Notes: generated from the letters alone by a model not told the origin. Counted from the stretch's first letter, positions 1 through 8,927 are shown. The stretch: DNA of 64,000 nt from Streptomyces sp. TRM68416 (GCF_014596915.1 NZ_JACVWU010000034.1:30751-94750); one strand, 5' to 3'. Numbers and translations are program-made.

Positions 1-1922
1 TGGGAGAAGTCGTCCAGTCCTCTCAGGGCCGTGGTGTAGTCGGCCGTGGGGTTGCCGTCCCGCCCGGTGTGCCGCAGCGTCAGGTCGTAGGACTCCGGCT
101 CCCGGTAGACGCCGAGCGCGCTGCGCACGGTCTGTCCACCGCCCTCGGCGGTGACGATGCCGGAGTAGTGACCGTACGCCTCGCCGACGCCGGTGTCGGC
201 GGTGACGTCCACGGAGGCGGTACCGCCCGCCGGTACCGTCACGCTCTCCTGTGCCGTGGCGAAGGTCTCCGCCGGGCTGGGGGCCCCTCCCGGGCCGTAG
301 ACCCGCGTGGACAGGGCGAGTGTGACCGGTTCGTCCCCCGTGTTGCGGTAGGTGAGCCGTCGGGTGTCCGGCTCACCGGTGCCGTGCGGCCAGCGGTGCA
401 CACCGAAGTTCAGGGGCGCGTTCACGTGGGTGAGGGTCTGCTCGACGACCTGCGCGACGTCCACCCGGCCGGTTCCCTGCTGGTAGGGCGACACCCGGAG
501 CGGGGAGGTCACCGAGGAGGTCAGGGCGTCCTTGATGCGCTCGCCCGACCAGTCCGGATGCTGCTGGGCCAGCATCGCCGCCGCTGCGGCGACGTGCGGG
601 GTGGCCATCGAGGTGCCGGACAACTCGACGTAGCCCTCGGTGACCGGGTCGCCGATCACGCCGTTCTCGGCCGCGGCCGCCGTGATGTTCACGCCGGGAG
701 CGGTGAGGTCCGGCTTGATCGCGCCACCGGCCGCGGGGCCGCGGCTGGAGAAGTCGGCGAGCCGGTCGGACTTGTCCACCGCGCCGACCGTGAGCGCGGC
801 GCGGGCGCTGCCGGGCGAGTTGACCGTGGTCCGGCCGGGACCGCTGTTGCCCGCGGCGATGACGAACACGGTGTCGGAGTCCTCCGACAGCGAGTCCACC
901 GCCGCTTCCAGCGGGTCGGTCTCCTCGGTGTCCGGTCCGCCGAGGCTCATGTTGACCACGTCGGCGCCCTGACCGACGGCCCATTCCATTCCGGCGATGA
1001 TCCAGGACGCCTGGCCGAAGCCGGTGTCGTCGAGCACCTTGCCGTCCAGGATCCGCGCGCCGGGCGCGGCCCCCCGGTAACGGCCGCCCGACTGCTCGCC
1101 GCTGCCCGCCGCGATGGAGGCGACGTGCGTGCCGTGCCCGAAACGGTCCACGGCGTCCTCGGCGGAGGAGAAGTTGCGCTGGGCGGTCTCGCGGCCGTCC
1201 AGGTCGGGGTGGGTCTCGTCGACGCCCGTGTCCAGGACCGCGATCGTGGTACCGGTGCCGTCGTAGCCGGCCTCCCAGGCGGCGGGCGCGCCGATCTGCG
1301 GCACGCTCTCGTCGAGAACGGTGCGGTACCGGGCGTCGAGCCAGATCTTCCGGGTACCGGGCTCCGCGACGAGCGTGCCCGCGCTGTTCGTCTCCGTGAG
1401 CGCGGACCAGACCTTGCCCAGGGACGACTTGGCCGCGCTGACCGCGTCACCCCCGATGCTGGGCAACTGCCGCGTGACACGGGCGCCGGAGTCACGCATC
1501 AGGCCGCGCAGGCGGGCGGCGGACCGTTCGTAGGTCACGATGAGGGGAAGGTCCGCGCGGTCGGTGTCGCCGTATCCGGAGCGGTGCAGTTCGCGCACGT
1601 CGAACAGGCGGCGGTCCAGCGTCCCGGCCCGGATCAGGTGTGCGGCGTCCGCGGGTATCACATAGGTCCGGTCTCCGGACTGCCGCACGGCCACGGGAAC
1701 GCCGGAACGCCCCTTTCCCGGGCGGAAGCCGAGTACTCGTCCCTCGTCGTCCACCGCCACCCGGTCGCCGGTGAGCAACGTGACCGATCTGCCGCCCGTG
1801 AGACCGTCCCCCGCTGCGCTCGCCGCCCGTGGTTCGTCGGCGGCGGCCGACGGCAGCGGAGAGAGCACGGCGGCGGCCAGCGCCGCCGAGAGAACGGCGG
1901 GGCGCCATCTTGTCGCATGCAT
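1..1922 (-). CDS. Secreted S8 (subtilisin-like) serine protease, C-terminus cut by window edge
   Basis: An extracellular endopeptidase of the subtilase family; about 640 residues are visible and the C-terminus lies beyond position 1. The ATG at 1922 opens a classic Sec signal peptide (basic start, then an Ala/Val/Leu-rich stretch, cleavage probably after residues PSAAA near 27). A prodomain-like region of about 190 residues follows. The catalytic triad is complete: Asp in VLDTGVDETHPDL (about residue 231), His in GHGTHVAS (about 264) and Ser in GTSMATPHVA (about 438). After the catalytic domain come beta-rich segments resembling the Fn3-like regions of long Streptomyces subtilases. The upstream 700 bases hold no supported gene, so it is probably monocistronic. 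Family assignment is secure; the substrate is unknown. Confidence 0.93.
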   Translation of the reverse strand, partial: MHATRWRPAVLSAALAAAVLSPLPSAAADEPRAASAAGDGLTGGRSVTLLTGDRVAVDDEGRVLGFRPGKGRSGVPVAVRQSGDRTYVIPADAAHLIRAGTLDRRLFDVRELHRSGYGDTDRADLPLIVTYERSAARLRGLMRDSGARVTRQLPSIGGDAVSAAKSSLGKVWSALTETNSAGTLVAEPGTRKIWLDARYRTVLDESVPQIGAPAAWEAGYDGTGTTIAVLDTGVDETHPDLDGRETAQRNFSSAEDAVDRFGHGTHVASIAAGSGEQSGGRYRGAAPGARILDGKVLDDTGFGQASWIIAGMEWAVGQGADVVNMSLGGPDTEETDPLEAAVDSLSEDSDTVFVIAAGNSGPGRTTVNSPGSARAALTVGAVDKSDRLADFSSRGPAAGGAIKPDLTAPGVNITAAAAENGVIGDPVTEGYVELSGTSMATPHVAAAAAMLAQQHPDWSGERIKDALTSSVTSPLRVSPYQQGTGRVDVAQVVEQTLTHVNAPLNFGVHRWPHGTGEPDTRRLTYRNTGDEPVTLALSTRVYGPGGAPSPAETFATAQESVTVPAGGTASVDVTADTGVGEAYGHYSGIVTAEGGGQTVRSALGVYREPESYDLTLRHTGRDGNPTADYTTALRGLDDFS

Positions 1923-2626
1923 GAAGTCCGACCTTCCGTTGGCTGGACCGGAACGGCGCCGGGCGAGCACGGATCACGGTCGCCGTCCCCGTTCCTTGCG
2001 GTGCCAGGCAACCAACTTCGTCCGCTCCGCGCCACGGTCCGTCGTGGGGATCGGGAACAACAAGCCAGTCCGCTCCGGGCGACGGCTGCCCCCCGCACGA
2101 CGACGAAGGCGCGCCGGTCGTCCATCTGTCCGGCGCAGACCGTCGGACCGAGACCCCGAAGCCGAACCACGCCAAAAGGGACAGGAAGGAACAATGCACG
2201 ACCTGAATGTGACGCATACCGAAGTCAACAGGTCTGGCGGGGGTCGTGACGGTCATGAAGAACTCCTGACGCGAGGATCGCCGAGAAGATCGGTTCACTC
2301 CGCACCGGTGATGGAGGAGGCGGGCATCGGGGTGGAGAACGTCGAACGCAGCCCCGCACGGACCGGGTCCGTAGCCGTTCCCGAGCGGTCGTGGAGTGCC
2401 CCTACGGAAATCCTGCTGGTGCACCGCAGGCCGGGGCACGACCACGATCGCCTGCCGAAGTCTCGGGCGTACCGCGCGACGGCCGCCGGGCCGGCGCAGC
2501 AGCCCTGCCGCACGACCGAAGCAGGGCTCGCCCACCAACTGCGGCCGTAAGCCGCCGGGCAGCGTCACAGCCTGTTCGTACGCCTCCTCGAAAGCGGGAA
2601 ACAGACATGTCTCACACGGCGCCCTG
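1923..2626. other. Intergenic region without a supported gene
   Basis: About 700 bases between the protease start and the end of the pentapeptide-repeat gene. It is visibly less GC-biased than its surroundings. A minus-strand ATG at 2255 has a good AGGAG ribosome site, but its reading frame has poor Streptomyces codon bias and runs into the protease gene in another frame, so I do not call it. The minus-strand sequence just downstream includes a TTGACT box that could be part of the protease promoter. Confidence 0.5.
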
Positions 2627-3457
2627 TCAGAGCCGTGCCGCCCAGTGCGCGGGTCGCGCGAGTGACCCGGGCAGCCGGGTACCGGCGCTGCCCCGTGCCG
2701 CGTTGAGCTGCGGCTGGGTGAGGAAGAACGCCCCGGTCAGGTCGGCGTCCGTGAGGTCGGCGTCGCGCAGGTCCGCGCCGATGAGGTCGGTGACGCGCAG
2801 ATCGGCTCCGGTCAGGTCGGCGGCGATGAGGTAGGCGCCGCGCAGGCTGGTGCCGCGGAGGTCGGCGCCCTTCAGGCGGGCGCCGATGAGGTCGGCTCCG
2901 CGGCGGTCCTTCCTGCGCCCTCGGACGCCGGCCCGCGCCAGCTCGCTGGACTTGAGCAGGAGCACGTTGACCTCCTGGCGGTGGGTGGCCTCGTCCAGTG
3001 CGCCGAGTTCCTCCGGGGTGCCCTCGGCGAGTTCCTCGGTCCGCTCCAGCGCCCGGCGCAGGTCGGCGTGGACCGGCCGCGCGGCGGGGAGGGTGAGCGC
3101 CTCGGTGAGGTACCAGAGCAGTTCGTGCAGCCGGCGGACGACCGGGAAGACGTCGAACATGGCGCGGGCGTGCTCACGCGGACCGGTGCGCCAGTCCCGC
3201 CCGCCGAAGGTCACCTGGGAGACCCGCTGGCCCGCGCCGAAGCAGTCGTAGACGGTGCAGCCGGTGAAGCCCTCGTCGCGCAGCCGTGCGTGGATCCCGC
3301 AGCGGTGGTCGTCGCGGAGGTTGCGGCAGGGCGTTCCGGCCTTCTTGTCGACGGCGAAGTCGGCGGAGGCCGCGAAGGGCAGGGCGACACAGCACAGCCC
3401 GAAGCAGTGGGCGCAGTCGCCGCGCAGGCCGGCCGGGGCCGTCGTGTGATCTTGCAT
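2627..3457 (-). CDS. Cys-cluster (YkgJ-like) protein fused to pentapeptide repeats
   Basis: A 276-residue predicted cytoplasmic protein with no signal peptide. The N-terminal part (residues about 14-75) is Cys-rich, with a C-x2-C-x3-CC cluster (DCAHCFGLCC) and further Cys in TPCRN, DHRCGIH, GCTVYDC. This resembles the CxxCxxCC Zn/Fe-S-binding YkgJ type. A helical linker follows, then from about residue 180 a run of A(D/N)LxX pentapeptides (ADLIGARLKGADLRG and so on) that would form a right-handed quadrilateral beta-helix for roughly 65 residues. The biochemical role is unknown; pentapeptide proteins are often scaffolds or DNA mimics. It is transcribed divergently from the DUF5999 gene across a 34-bp palindrome. 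Confidence 0.85.
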   Translation of the reverse strand: MQDHTTAPAGLRGDCAHCFGLCCVALPFAASADFAVDKKAGTPCRNLRDDHRCGIHARLRDEGFTGCTVYDCFGAGQRVSQVTFGGRDWRTGPREHARAMFDVFPVVRRLHELLWYLTEALTLPAARPVHADLRRALERTEELAEGTPEELGALDEATHRQEVNVLLLKSSELARAGVRGRRKDRRGADLIGARLKGADLRGTSLRGAYLIAADLTGADLRVTDLIGADLRDADLTDADLTGAFFLTQPQLNAARGSAGTRLPGSLARPAHWAARL

Positions 3458-3469
3458 GACGGAAAGCCT

Positions 3470-3503
3470 ACGGCCGGAAACTCACCGATGAGTTTCCGGC
3501 CGT
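3470..3503. promoter_or_regulatory. 34-bp perfect inverted repeat in a divergent promoter region
   Basis: Two 14-base arms (ACGGCCGGAAACTC at 3470-3483 and its exact complement at 3490-3503) are separated by six bases. The repeat lies 13 bases upstream of the start codon at 3457 and about 94 bases upstream of the DUF5999 start. In this divergent setting an operator or a 5'-leader hairpin is more likely than a terminator. Confidence 0.6.
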
Positions 3504-3596
3504 GTGGGGGTCTCCTCATCCAACGGAAAACAAGCTCGGCTACCACTGGAGTACGACCCGACAGAAGCTGGAGCCGTTCGACCGAGGAGAGACGTC

Positions 3597-3797
3597 ATGT
3601 GCAGCCACCGGCCCGCCTGCCCGACCGCCGACAGCCCCGACCACCACGCCGCCGTCATCGTCGCGTCCCACCCCGAACAGGGCTGGAACCTGCTGTGCAA
3701 CGGCACCATCGCCTTCGACGACACCGGTGAACTCCTGCCCGACGGACGGGTGGTGGCCCCGGACCGCACCCTGGGCCGACTGACCGTGGCCGCCTGA
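3597..3797 (+). CDS. DUF5999 family small protein
   Basis: A 66-residue protein matching the small DUF5999 family that is widespread in Streptomyces: N-terminal MCSHRPACP with paired Cys/His, a central HPEQGWNLLCNG and a C-terminal GELLPDGRVV(A)P. The function is unknown; the Cys/His start could bind a metal. The ATG at 3597 is chosen because it is preceded by GAGGAGAG and because the family starts at MC(S)H. It ends inside a hairpin terminator. Confidence 0.85.
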   Translation: MCSHRPACPTADSPDHHAAVIVASHPEQGWNLLCNGTIAFDDTGELLPDGRVVAPDRTLGRLTVAA

Positions 3798-3817
3798 GCC
3801 TCAGCCGTTGAGGCTCA
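3795..3817 (+). terminator. Hairpin terminator overlapping the stop codon
   Basis: TGAGCCTCA, a five-base loop, then TGAGGCTCA. The left arm begins with the TGA stop of the DUF5999 gene. It sits in the convergent gap before the PIG-L gene, so it may work in both directions. Confidence 0.6.
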
Positions 3818-3855
3818 GTCCTCGAAGCGGGCGGCGAGCGGCGGTGCGTTCCGCG

Positions 3856-4599
3856 TCATCGGGCGAACAGCTCGAAGGAGACCGCCGGCTTCCCGCCGAA
3901 CCGCTGCCCCGTCTCTTCGGCGTGCGCGGTCAGGAACTCCCGGACGTAATGCTCGGTGTCCTGGTCCGTCAACGCCTCGATGTAGGTGCGGTGTTCGAGC
4001 AGGGAGCGCACCGCGCGCTCCAGGCCGGGCGTGGCGTCCACGGCGTGCGTGGGCGTGCTGGAGCCGGCGACGGCGACCCAGCGGACGCCGTTCCACGGCT
4101 CGAGGCCCTGCTCGGTCAGTTCGGGGAAGATCCAGCGGTTGCCCGCGTCGGCCGCCGCGTCGAGGGTGGCCCGTCCCACGGCGACGTGGTCGGGGGTGTT
4201 CCAGGCGACGCCGCCCCAGGTGTCCCGGTGGTTGAGGGTGATGACCAGTTCGGGCCGGTGGCGGCGGATCGCGGCGGCGATGTCGCGGCGCAGGGCGGTG
4301 CCGTACTCGATCACGCCGTCGCGGTGGTCGAGGAACTCGACCACGGAGACGCCGACGACCGCCGCACTGGCCCGCTGCTCCCGCTCGCGCAGCGGGCCGC
4401 ACTCGGCGGGCTCCAGGGTGTCGATGCCGGCCTCGCCGCGGGAGGCGAGGACGTAGGCGATCTCGCGTCCCGCGTCCGTCCACGCGGCGATGGCGGCCGA
4501 GCAGCCGTACTCCAGGTCGTCCGGGTGCGCCACGACCGCGAGCGCGCGGTGCCAGTCCTCGGGCATGGGCTGCAATGGCATGATCGTCGGATCGCTCAT
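3856..4599 (-). CDS. PIG-L (LmbE) family deacetylase
   Basis: A 247-residue zinc-dependent deacetylase of the PIG-L/LmbE fold, the family that includes MshB and Mca and removes N-acyl groups from sugar-like substrates. The metal-binding motif AHPDDLEYG is at about residue 22, followed by an internal segment with ELVITLNHRDTWGG and a His-rich pair further on. It lies 34 bases downstream of the S33 hydrolase on the same strand and is probably co-transcribed with it. The substrate cannot be told; a house-cleaning or conjugate-processing role is a guess. Confidence 0.88.
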   Translation of the reverse strand: MSDPTIMPLQPMPEDWHRALAVVAHPDDLEYGCSAAIAAWTDAGREIAYVLASRGEAGIDTLEPAECGPLREREQRASAAVVGVSVVEFLDHRDGVIEYGTALRRDIAAAIRRHRPELVITLNHRDTWGGVAWNTPDHVAVGRATLDAAADAGNRWIFPELTEQGLEPWNGVRWVAVAGSSTPTHAVDATPGLERAVRSLLEHRTYIEALTDQDTEHYVREFLTAHAEETGQRFGGKPAVSFELFAR

Positions 4600-4633
4600 G
4601 CCCGCAGACTAGTTCGACTGCCCGGTGCCGTCC

Positions 4634-5935
4634 TCAGATTTCGTCGCGCGCCAGGCCGAGCAGGCGGTCCAGCACGCGGGGGCCGCCGGCGCGGACGCCG
4701 TCGTGCTCGAACTCGTCGGTGACCCAGGTGCGCAGACCGCGGATCGCTCGGGCGGTGGCGAGCGAGTGGGCCGTGTCCACGTACATGTCGTCGTGGTAGA
4801 CGGCCGCCGCGACCGGGACCTCGTTGGCGGCGAGCCGGGCCGGGTCGTACAGGGGGGTCCAGTCGGTGCGGGCGGCGAGCAGTTCGGCGGTCTCGCGCAG
4901 CGGGCGCAGCGCCGGGTCGCAGTCGAACATCCAGGGGTGGACCGATTCGCCGGTGAACAGCAGCGGTCCGTCGCCGGCGAGTGCCTTGGCGGCGTCGAAC
5001 TGGGGGAACTCGGTGCGGACGCGCTCGGCGGACCAGGCGGTGGGGCGGGCGTCCTGGCCGTAGATCGCCTCGTGGACCAGGGCGTAGAGGGGGTGGCTCG
5101 CGTAGGAGAGCAGGCCCTGGACCTCTTCCTGGAAGGCGTCGGACAGGCGCATGCCCTGCGGAGTGCGCACGAAGGCGTGTTCCAGGAGGAAGTGCAGGCG
5201 GTGGCTGCCCTCGCCGCCGCCGAGGAGGATGCCGAGGGACTGGAAGGCCTCGGCGGTGAGCCGGTAGCCGTTGGGGAGCACCACGTCGTGGCTCAGCAGG
5301 TGGTCGGCGATTCGGCGGGCGCGCTCGACGTCCTGCGGGTAGCGGGCGTAGTGGGCGGCGACCTTGCGCTCGATACGGGGGTAGGCGGCCCGGTAGACGT
5401 CGTCGGCGTGGGCGTCGAGCGAGGGCAGGCCGCCGGTGACGAGCGCGGCGGTGAGGCCCTCGGGGGCGGTGGAGAGGTAGGTGACCGTGCAGAAGCCGCC
5501 GAAGCTCTGGCCGAGGACGGTCCAGGGGGCGCCGCCGGTGACCCGGGGGCGGACGGCCTCGCAGTCGCGGACGATGGAGTCGGCGCGGAAGCGGGTCAGG
5601 TAGCCGGCCTGCTCGGCGGGGCCGCCGCGCAGCGGGAGCGTCTGGCGGTTGGCGGGGGTGGAGTGGCCGGTGCCGCGCTGGTCGAGGAGGAGGACCCGGT
5701 ACTCCTTCAGGGCGCGCCCGAGCCAGGCCGGCCTGCCGACGAAACGGTTGGCCCCGAAGCCGGGTCCGCCCTGGAGGTACACCAGCCACGGCAGGTTCTG
5801 CCGCACCCGGTCGGCGGCGACGACCTCCCGGGCGTAGAGCTCGATCGTCTCCCCCGCCGGGTCGTCGTGGTCGAGGGGCACGGTGAAGGTGCGGTCGGTG
5901 AGGACGACGCCGGGCTGGCGGTAGGTGGCGGTCAA
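4634..5935 (-). CDS. Alpha/beta hydrolase, prolyl-aminopeptidase-like (S33)
   Basis: A 433-residue alpha/beta hydrolase close in layout to S33 proline iminopeptidases. Visible landmarks are the oxyanion-side sequence YLQGGPGFGA, the DQRGTGHSTP motif, and the nucleophile elbow VLGQSFGG with Ser near residue 152. A long cap region follows and a C-terminal His lies in the EFEHDGVRAGG stretch. No signal peptide, so it is intracellular and would remove N-terminal residues from small peptides. It lies 102 bases beyond the LacI regulator on the same strand; whether it belongs to the rhamnose regulon is uncertain. Confidence 0.88.
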   Translation of the reverse strand: MTATYRQPGVVLTDRTFTVPLDHDDPAGETIELYAREVVAADRVRQNLPWLVYLQGGPGFGANRFVGRPAWLGRALKEYRVLLLDQRGTGHSTPANRQTLPLRGGPAEQAGYLTRFRADSIVRDCEAVRPRVTGGAPWTVLGQSFGGFCTVTYLSTAPEGLTAALVTGGLPSLDAHADDVYRAAYPRIERKVAAHYARYPQDVERARRIADHLLSHDVVLPNGYRLTAEAFQSLGILLGGGEGSHRLHFLLEHAFVRTPQGMRLSDAFQEEVQGLLSYASHPLYALVHEAIYGQDARPTAWSAERVRTEFPQFDAAKALAGDGPLLFTGESVHPWMFDCDPALRPLRETAELLAARTDWTPLYDPARLAANEVPVAAAVYHDDMYVDTAHSLATARAIRGLRTWVTDEFEHDGVRAGGPRVLDRLLGLARDEI

Positions 5936-6037
5936 CAGGGCTCCCGGGACGGACGGATGTTGTCGGCGCGTCCCAGTTCAGCACATGCCCGTCCGATATC
6001 CGATCCCCGGGATCATGAAATCGTACTGAACGCGGGG

Positions 6038-7072
6038 TCAGCGGGCGGCCAGGCTGGAGCGTCGCACCACCAGTTCGGGCTGGAGCACGACCCGCCGGTG
6101 CTGGTGTCCCCGTCCGCCCTTCCCGCCGTTGTTGTCCTCCGTCTCCTCCAGCAGCAGCTCCGCGGCCAGGGCGCCCATGGTGACGGCGGGCTGGCGTACC
6201 GAGGTGAGGGGTACGGCCGCGGCGGCGGCGAACTCGATGTCGTCGTAGCCGACGATGGCGAGGTCGTCGGGGACGCTGATGCCGGCGGCGTACATGGCCT
6301 GGAGGACGCCGAGGGCGAGCAGGTCGTTGGCGCAGAACACGGCGGTCGGGCGGTCGGCGAGGCCGAGCAGGCGGGCACCGGCGTCCCGGCCGGCGGCGAC
6401 GTCGAGCCGTTCGGTGGGCAGCTCGCGCAGCGCCTCGGGGCCGAGGCCGGCCTCGGCGAGGGCGTTCAGGGCGCCGGTGCGGCGGTCGCGCACCTGGTTG
6501 AAGCCGGGCGGGCCGCTGACGTAGGCGATGGAGCGGTGGCCGAGGTCGACCAGGTGGCGCACGGCGAGGGCGCCGCCCGCGACGTCGTCGACGGAGACCG
6601 AGCACTCGGTGGTGCCCTCGGCGACCCGGTCGACCAGGACGAAGGGGATGTTGTGGCGCCGGAACGTCTCGATGTTGCGGCCGGTGGCGTCGGCGGGGGT
6701 GAGCAGGACGCCGCGCACCCGCTGCTCGGCGAAGAGCGAGAGGTACTCGGCCTCCTCCCCCGGGCTCTGCGCGCTGTTGCAGACCATCACGCCGAGCCCG
6801 GCCTCGCGGGCGGCCCGCTCGGCGCCGCGCGCGACGTCGACGAAGAAGGGGTTGCCCATGTCGAGCACGAGCAGCCCCATGATCCGGCTGCGGCCCGCGC
6901 GCAACTGGCGCGCGGACTCGCTGCGGACGTAGCCCAGCCGGTCGATGGCGGACAGCACCCGCGCCCGGGTCTCGGTGGCGACCGAGTCCGGACGGTTGAT
7001 GACGTTCGACACCGTGCCGACGGAGACGCCGGCGGCGCGGGCCACGTCCTTGATACCCACCGACTGAGCCAT
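6038..7072 (-). CDS. LacI-family regulator of the rhamnose locus
   Basis: A 344-residue LacI-type repressor. The N-terminal helix-turn-helix reads IKDVARAAGVSVGTVSNVIN (residues 6-25), with a hinge helix near 50-60 and a periplasmic-binding-protein-like effector domain after it. The ATG at 7072 is chosen because the HTH should begin within a few residues of the start. It is the last gene of the minus-strand rhamnose transport unit (77-base gap to the beta-propeller gene). It is likely to bind the TGAA(A)-NN-TTTCA palindromes between rhaT and rhaI and to be released by rhamnose or an early intermediate; the effector is an inference. Confidence 0.92.
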   Translation of the reverse strand: MAQSVGIKDVARAAGVSVGTVSNVINRPDSVATETRARVLSAIDRLGYVRSESARQLRAGRSRIMGLLVLDMGNPFFVDVARGAERAAREAGLGVMVCNSAQSPGEEAEYLSLFAEQRVRGVLLTPADATGRNIETFRRHNIPFVLVDRVAEGTTECSVSVDDVAGGALAVRHLVDLGHRSIAYVSGPPGFNQVRDRRTGALNALAEAGLGPEALRELPTERLDVAAGRDAGARLLGLADRPTAVFCANDLLALGVLQAMYAAGISVPDDLAIVGYDDIEFAAAAAVPLTSVRQPAVTMGALAAELLLEETEDNNGGKGGRGHQHRRVVLQPELVVRRSSLAAR

Positions 7073-7149
7073 CGGGCAGGAACCTCCAGGTGGACGAGGG
7101 GCGGCGGGGGCCTTCACAGTACCGTCAGGCCGCCCCCGGGCGGCATCGG

Positions 7150-8574
7150 TCAGGCGGGCAGCCGGAAGTCGACGACGCGCAGCGCCGACGGTGTCGTACC
7201 GGTGGACTTCTCCTGGTACATCACCGACAGGACGTTGTCCTGCGCGATACGGGTCTCGTCGACGACGACCTCGCCGAAGGCGTTCAGCCCGCCGCCGTCG
7301 TACAGCAGCCGCCAGTCGGTGTACCCGGAGGCCTTGGAGGCACCGGCGATCCGGCCGAAGGGGAAGATCGCGTAGGCGTTGTCGTACTTGTCCAGGACCA
7401 GCTTGGTGCGCTGGCTGGAGTTGAGCGGGACCGGGATCTCGGTCTTCTGCCAGGTGCCGGAGGCGTTCTTGCGTACGTGGAAGGCCCGGCCGTTGGCGGT
7501 GCGGTTGGCGACGTAGTTCGTGGTGCACTGCCCGAAGCGGCCGGGGACGTAGGAGATGATCGCGTGCGGCAGGCCGGCGGAGTCGGTGAACTGGCTCTCC
7601 TGGTTCATCAGGGAGTGGTCCGCGTTGAGCGGGTCGACGACCAGGCCGGGGTCGGTGACGGCGACCCGGTCCGCGCCGCCGGTGGTGCCGACGACCGTGC
7701 CGGCGTTGTTGCGCCAGGTGCGGCCGCGGTCGTCGGAGTAGACGTAGCCGGTGTCGTGGTTGGTGAGGCCGCCGCCGTTGCACATCACGGCGCCGTTCTG
7801 CTCGCGCCAGGTGAAGAACGAGTGCAGCCGGCCGTTGCGGTCGTAGTCGATGCCGTGCAGGTACATGTTGCGGGCCGTGGAGGAGCCGTGCTCGCTGGTG
7901 TAGGTGCCGGTGGAGCTGGACCACTCGCCGAGCGCGGTCCAGGTCGAACCGTCGTACTCCGCGAGGGCGTTGCGGCCGTTGCCGGAGACGGCGACCCGGT
8001 AGCTGAGCTGGAGCCGGCCCTCGGGGGTGGAGACGAACTGCGGGTAGGTGAACTGGCTGGTGAGTGCCAGGCCGTCCAGGGTGGACTGCGGGGCGCCGAA
8101 GCGGCTCGCGGTCCAGCTCAGTCCGGCCGGGTTGTCCATGAGCCCGGCGACGGACTTGACGTAGGTGAAGCCGTCGCTGTGGGAGTCCATGTTGAGGTGG
8201 AGCCGGCCGTCGATCCTGGAGACGCCCATGGAGATGACGTTGTGGGAGTCGTTGTAGCGCAGGGTGTGGCCGACCTTGACGGTGGACCAGGTGCTCGCGC
8301 CGAGCGGGCGGCGGCCGACGACGGCGTTGCGGTCGGCGGTGTACCAGACGGCGTACTGGTAGCCCTTGTAGGTCAGCAGGCCGTTCTTCTGGAAGGAGTT
8401 GTTGTTGACCAGGCCGTCGTAGGAGACGAAGAAGATGGCCTGGCTGTCGAGGGTGGTGGTGCCGGCCGGGGTGACCGAGGGGCCTGGGTCGGCCGCGCGG
8501 GCGGTGCCGCCGGTGAGCGCGGAGGTGGACATGGCGGTCACGATCGCACCCGTCAGCAGCGTGCGTCTTCTCAT
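7150..8574 (-). CDS. Secreted BNR-type beta-propeller protein, candidate rhamnose-releasing enzyme
   Basis: A 474-residue exported protein with an N-terminal MRRRTLLTGA signal and cleavage likely after TARA (about residue 26). The body is built of BNR_4-type propeller blades, seen in repeats such as YVYSDDRGRTWRNN, HLNMDSHSDGF and HSFFTWREQNG. Related propellers include polysaccharide lyases and the GH145/PL42 enzymes that release L-rhamnose from rhamnosyl-glucuronate ends. Its position, 32 bases after the mutarotase in the rhamnose importer operon, makes a rhamnoside-releasing role attractive. That role is an inference from family and context; I cannot identify catalytic residues with certainty. 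Confidence 0.85.
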   Translation of the reverse strand: MRRRTLLTGAIVTAMSTSALTGGTARAADPGPSVTPAGTTTLDSQAIFFVSYDGLVNNNSFQKNGLLTYKGYQYAVWYTADRNAVVGRRPLGASTWSTVKVGHTLRYNDSHNVISMGVSRIDGRLHLNMDSHSDGFTYVKSVAGLMDNPAGLSWTASRFGAPQSTLDGLALTSQFTYPQFVSTPEGRLQLSYRVAVSGNGRNALAEYDGSTWTALGEWSSSTGTYTSEHGSSTARNMYLHGIDYDRNGRLHSFFTWREQNGAVMCNGGGLTNHDTGYVYSDDRGRTWRNNAGTVVGTTGGADRVAVTDPGLVVDPLNADHSLMNQESQFTDSAGLPHAIISYVPGRFGQCTTNYVANRTANGRAFHVRKNASGTWQKTEIPVPLNSSQRTKLVLDKYDNAYAIFPFGRIAGASKASGYTDWRLLYDGGGLNAFGEVVVDETRIAQDNVLSVMYQEKSTGTTPSALRVVDFRLPA

Positions 8575-8606
8575 GATGCGGCTCCGGTTGGTCCTGATGG
8601 GGAGGG

Positions 8607-8927
8607 TCAGGCGAGGTGGAACACTTCGGTGAGCGGCTTCATCGCCTCGTCGGGGCGGGCCCCGTCGAGGGATTCGAAGAACGGGGACATCTCGGCCTGC
8701 CAGCGGGCGTTGACCTCGGTGGCCTCCATGCCGGCGAGGGCGGCCTCGAAGTCCTCGGTCTCCAGGTAGCCGACGAGCAGGCCGTCGTCGCGCAGGAAGA
8801 GCGAGTAGTTGTGCCAGCCGGTGGCCGAGAGCGCCTGGAGCATCTCCGGCCACACGGCGGCGTGGCGTTCGCGGTACTCGGCGAGCCGGTCCTCGCGGAC
8901 CTTGAGGAGGAAACAGACGCGCTGCAT
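8607..8927 (-). CDS. rhaM: L-rhamnose mutarotase
   Basis: A 106-residue protein of the RhaM/RhaU family, which interconverts alpha and beta anomers of L-rhamnose so that the isomerase has its preferred form. The length is typical. Conserved sequence includes RHAAVWPEM near the N-terminus (catalytic His), GWHNYSLFLR and a WQAEMSPFFE segment. It lies 31 bases after rhaS and 32 bases before the propeller gene in one operon. Confidence 0.95.
   Translation of the reverse strand: MQRVCFLLKVREDRLAEYRERHAAVWPEMLQALSATGWHNYSLFLRDDGLLVGYLETEDFEAALAGMEATEVNARWQAEMSPFFESLDGARPDEAMKPLTEVFHLA

Noticed and set aside
1771..2568. Long open frames on both strands across the region upstream of the protease
   Set aside because: Poor codon bias and mutual overlap; the minus-strand ATG at 2255 with AGGAG runs into the protease gene in another frame and has no recognisable sequence.
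4625..7375. A plus-strand open frame of over 900 codons
   Set aside because: It is the antisense of the S33 hydrolase and LacI genes, with Gly/Val/Ala-rich low-complexity translation typical of high-GC shadows.
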